Positions 15,205 to 15,538 of a stretch of DNA of 15,538 nt are shown here, piece after piece. The notes below the pieces were generated by a model. The model worked only from the letters and a program-made list of their open reading frames with translations. It was not told the origin of the DNA and did no database searches. The translations under genes were made by a program, and so were the position numbers. How positions within the stretch are numbered: position 1 is the first letter of the stretch; every line of letters begins with the position of its first letter. The stretch is from an uncultured Paenibacillaceae bacterium (GTDB taxonomy: Bacteria; Bacillota; Bacilli; Aneurinibacillales; Aneurinibacillaceae): contig CALNBV010000274.1 of assembly GCA_937874515.1 (NCBI GenBank), forward strand, positions 1 through 15,538, written 5' to 3'.

Positions 15205-15538
15205 GATTGTCCCCCTGGTTATTTTTCAAATGTAAGATGAGCTGCTCCATATCCTCAGGAAGGGGAGCCTCACATTCCATTGCCTGGCCTGTTACAGGGT
15301 GAATCAAGTATAAATGATGGGCATGTAAAGCCTGACGCTTTATAAGGCTGTTTGTGCCTCCATAAAGGGTATCACCAAGAAGAGGGTGACCCAGGTGGCT
15401 GAAGTGGACTCGGATTTGATGGGTTCTCCCTGTTTCTAATTGCACTTCCACCAGGGTTCCTGACATATAGGATTCCTTTATTTCGTATCTGGTAACCGGC
15501 ATATCGCTGGTCCCACCAGTTGCCACAAGCACGGTGCC
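15197..15538 (-). CDS. RluA/RluD-family pseudouridine synthase fragment, mirror copy
   Basis: This is the mirror of 1-342: 113 codons of the C-terminal part with the GRTHQIRVHFSHLGHP signature, cut by the right end of the window at the same codon as the left copy. Both outer ends break the gene at the same base, as expected if the right arm is a copy of the left rather than an independent locus. The catalytic aspartate region is absent from both. Confidence 0.87.
   Translation of the reverse strand, partial: GTVLVATGGTSDMPVTRYEIKESYMSGTLVEVQLETGRTHQIRVHFSHLGHPLLGDTLYGGTNSLIKRQALHAHHLYLIHPVTGQAMECEAPLPEDMEQLILHLKNNQGDNHG

Larger units (their letters stand above)
1..15538. repeat. Window-long perfect inverted repeat (two 7,769-bp arms, no spacer)
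   Basis: The window reads as its own reverse complement: the first bases GGCACCGTGC match the last bases GCACGGTGCC, every gene has a mirror partner whose coordinates sum to 15539, and the intergenic stretches I compared are identical. The arms are 1-7769 and 7770-15538, with nothing between them. No mismatch was seen in the comparisons made, though I did not align every base by machine. Natural inverted duplications usually keep a short unique spacer or show some divergence, and these are single-copy housekeeping genes, so a fold-back chimera or palindromic assembly path is the preferred reading. Treat the two arms as one locus. Confidence 0.97.

Noticed and set aside
1..15538. Possible linear replicon or phage with hairpin (covalently closed) ends, read through as an inverted dimer
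   Set aside because: The content is chromosomal housekeeping genes, no telomere resolvase or replication gene is present, and the outer ends cut a gene in mid-frame. The axis sequence is better explained by parS.
1..15538. A new multi-gene defence, mobile or biosynthetic system
   Set aside because: Every sizeable gene falls in a known housekeeping family, and the unusual layout is wholly due to the mirror symmetry. No CRISPR, tRNA, rRNA, integrase or transposase was seen.

Overview
The window is one 7,769-bp stretch of ordinary low-GC, endospore-forming Firmicute (Bacillaceae-like) chromosome followed immediately by its own exact reverse complement. Base i pairs with base 15539-i in every stretch I compared (both ends, the axis, the gene boundaries and the intergenic regions), and all coding regions mirror exactly. 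There is no spacer at the axis (between 7769 and 7770). Only half of the window therefore carries independent information. The likeliest explanation is a fold-back artefact of assembly or amplification; a real inverted duplication would need proof from reads spanning the axis.

Left arm, in order: the 3' end of an RluA/RluD-type rRNA pseudouridine synthase (1-342, +); an HD-domain nucleotide phosphohydrolase of the YwfO/SAMHD1-like family overlapping it by 8 nt (335-1627, +); a 487-bp non-coding region with a bidirectional terminator, several small inverted repeats and a 292-bp element bounded by imperfect terminal inverted repeats; a class A penicillin-binding protein resembling PbpG/PBP2d (2115-4145, -) with a near-consensus forespore sigma-G promoter; divergently, spermidine synthase speE (4338-5168, +) with its own terminator; then a coupled pair, DUF1934 protein YwiB (5269-5706, +) and arginyl-tRNA synthetase argS (5709-7379, +); and, convergent to argS, a small four-helix membrane protein (7398-7769, -) whose GTG start lies on the axis. 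The right arm (7770-15538) repeats all of this in opposite order and orientation.

The organism call rests on the gene set (PbpG-type PBP, YwfO, YwiB, 556-residue ArgS), strong GGAGG/GGGGG-type ribosome binding sites, AT-rich intergenic DNA and the sigma-G-type promoter. The genes are mostly housekeeping (translation, polyamine synthesis, nucleotide pool control, cell wall). I see no new multi-gene system, phage, CRISPR array, rRNA or tRNA.

The most interesting detail is the axis. Its centre, GTTTCACGTGAAAC, is the core of the ParB-binding site parS. Because parS is itself palindromic, a real parS between argS and the membrane gene could be both a chromosome-partition site and the short palindrome at which the sequence folded back. 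Second in interest is the structured, TIR-bounded element, whose terminal repeat supplies the stop codon of the PBP gene.
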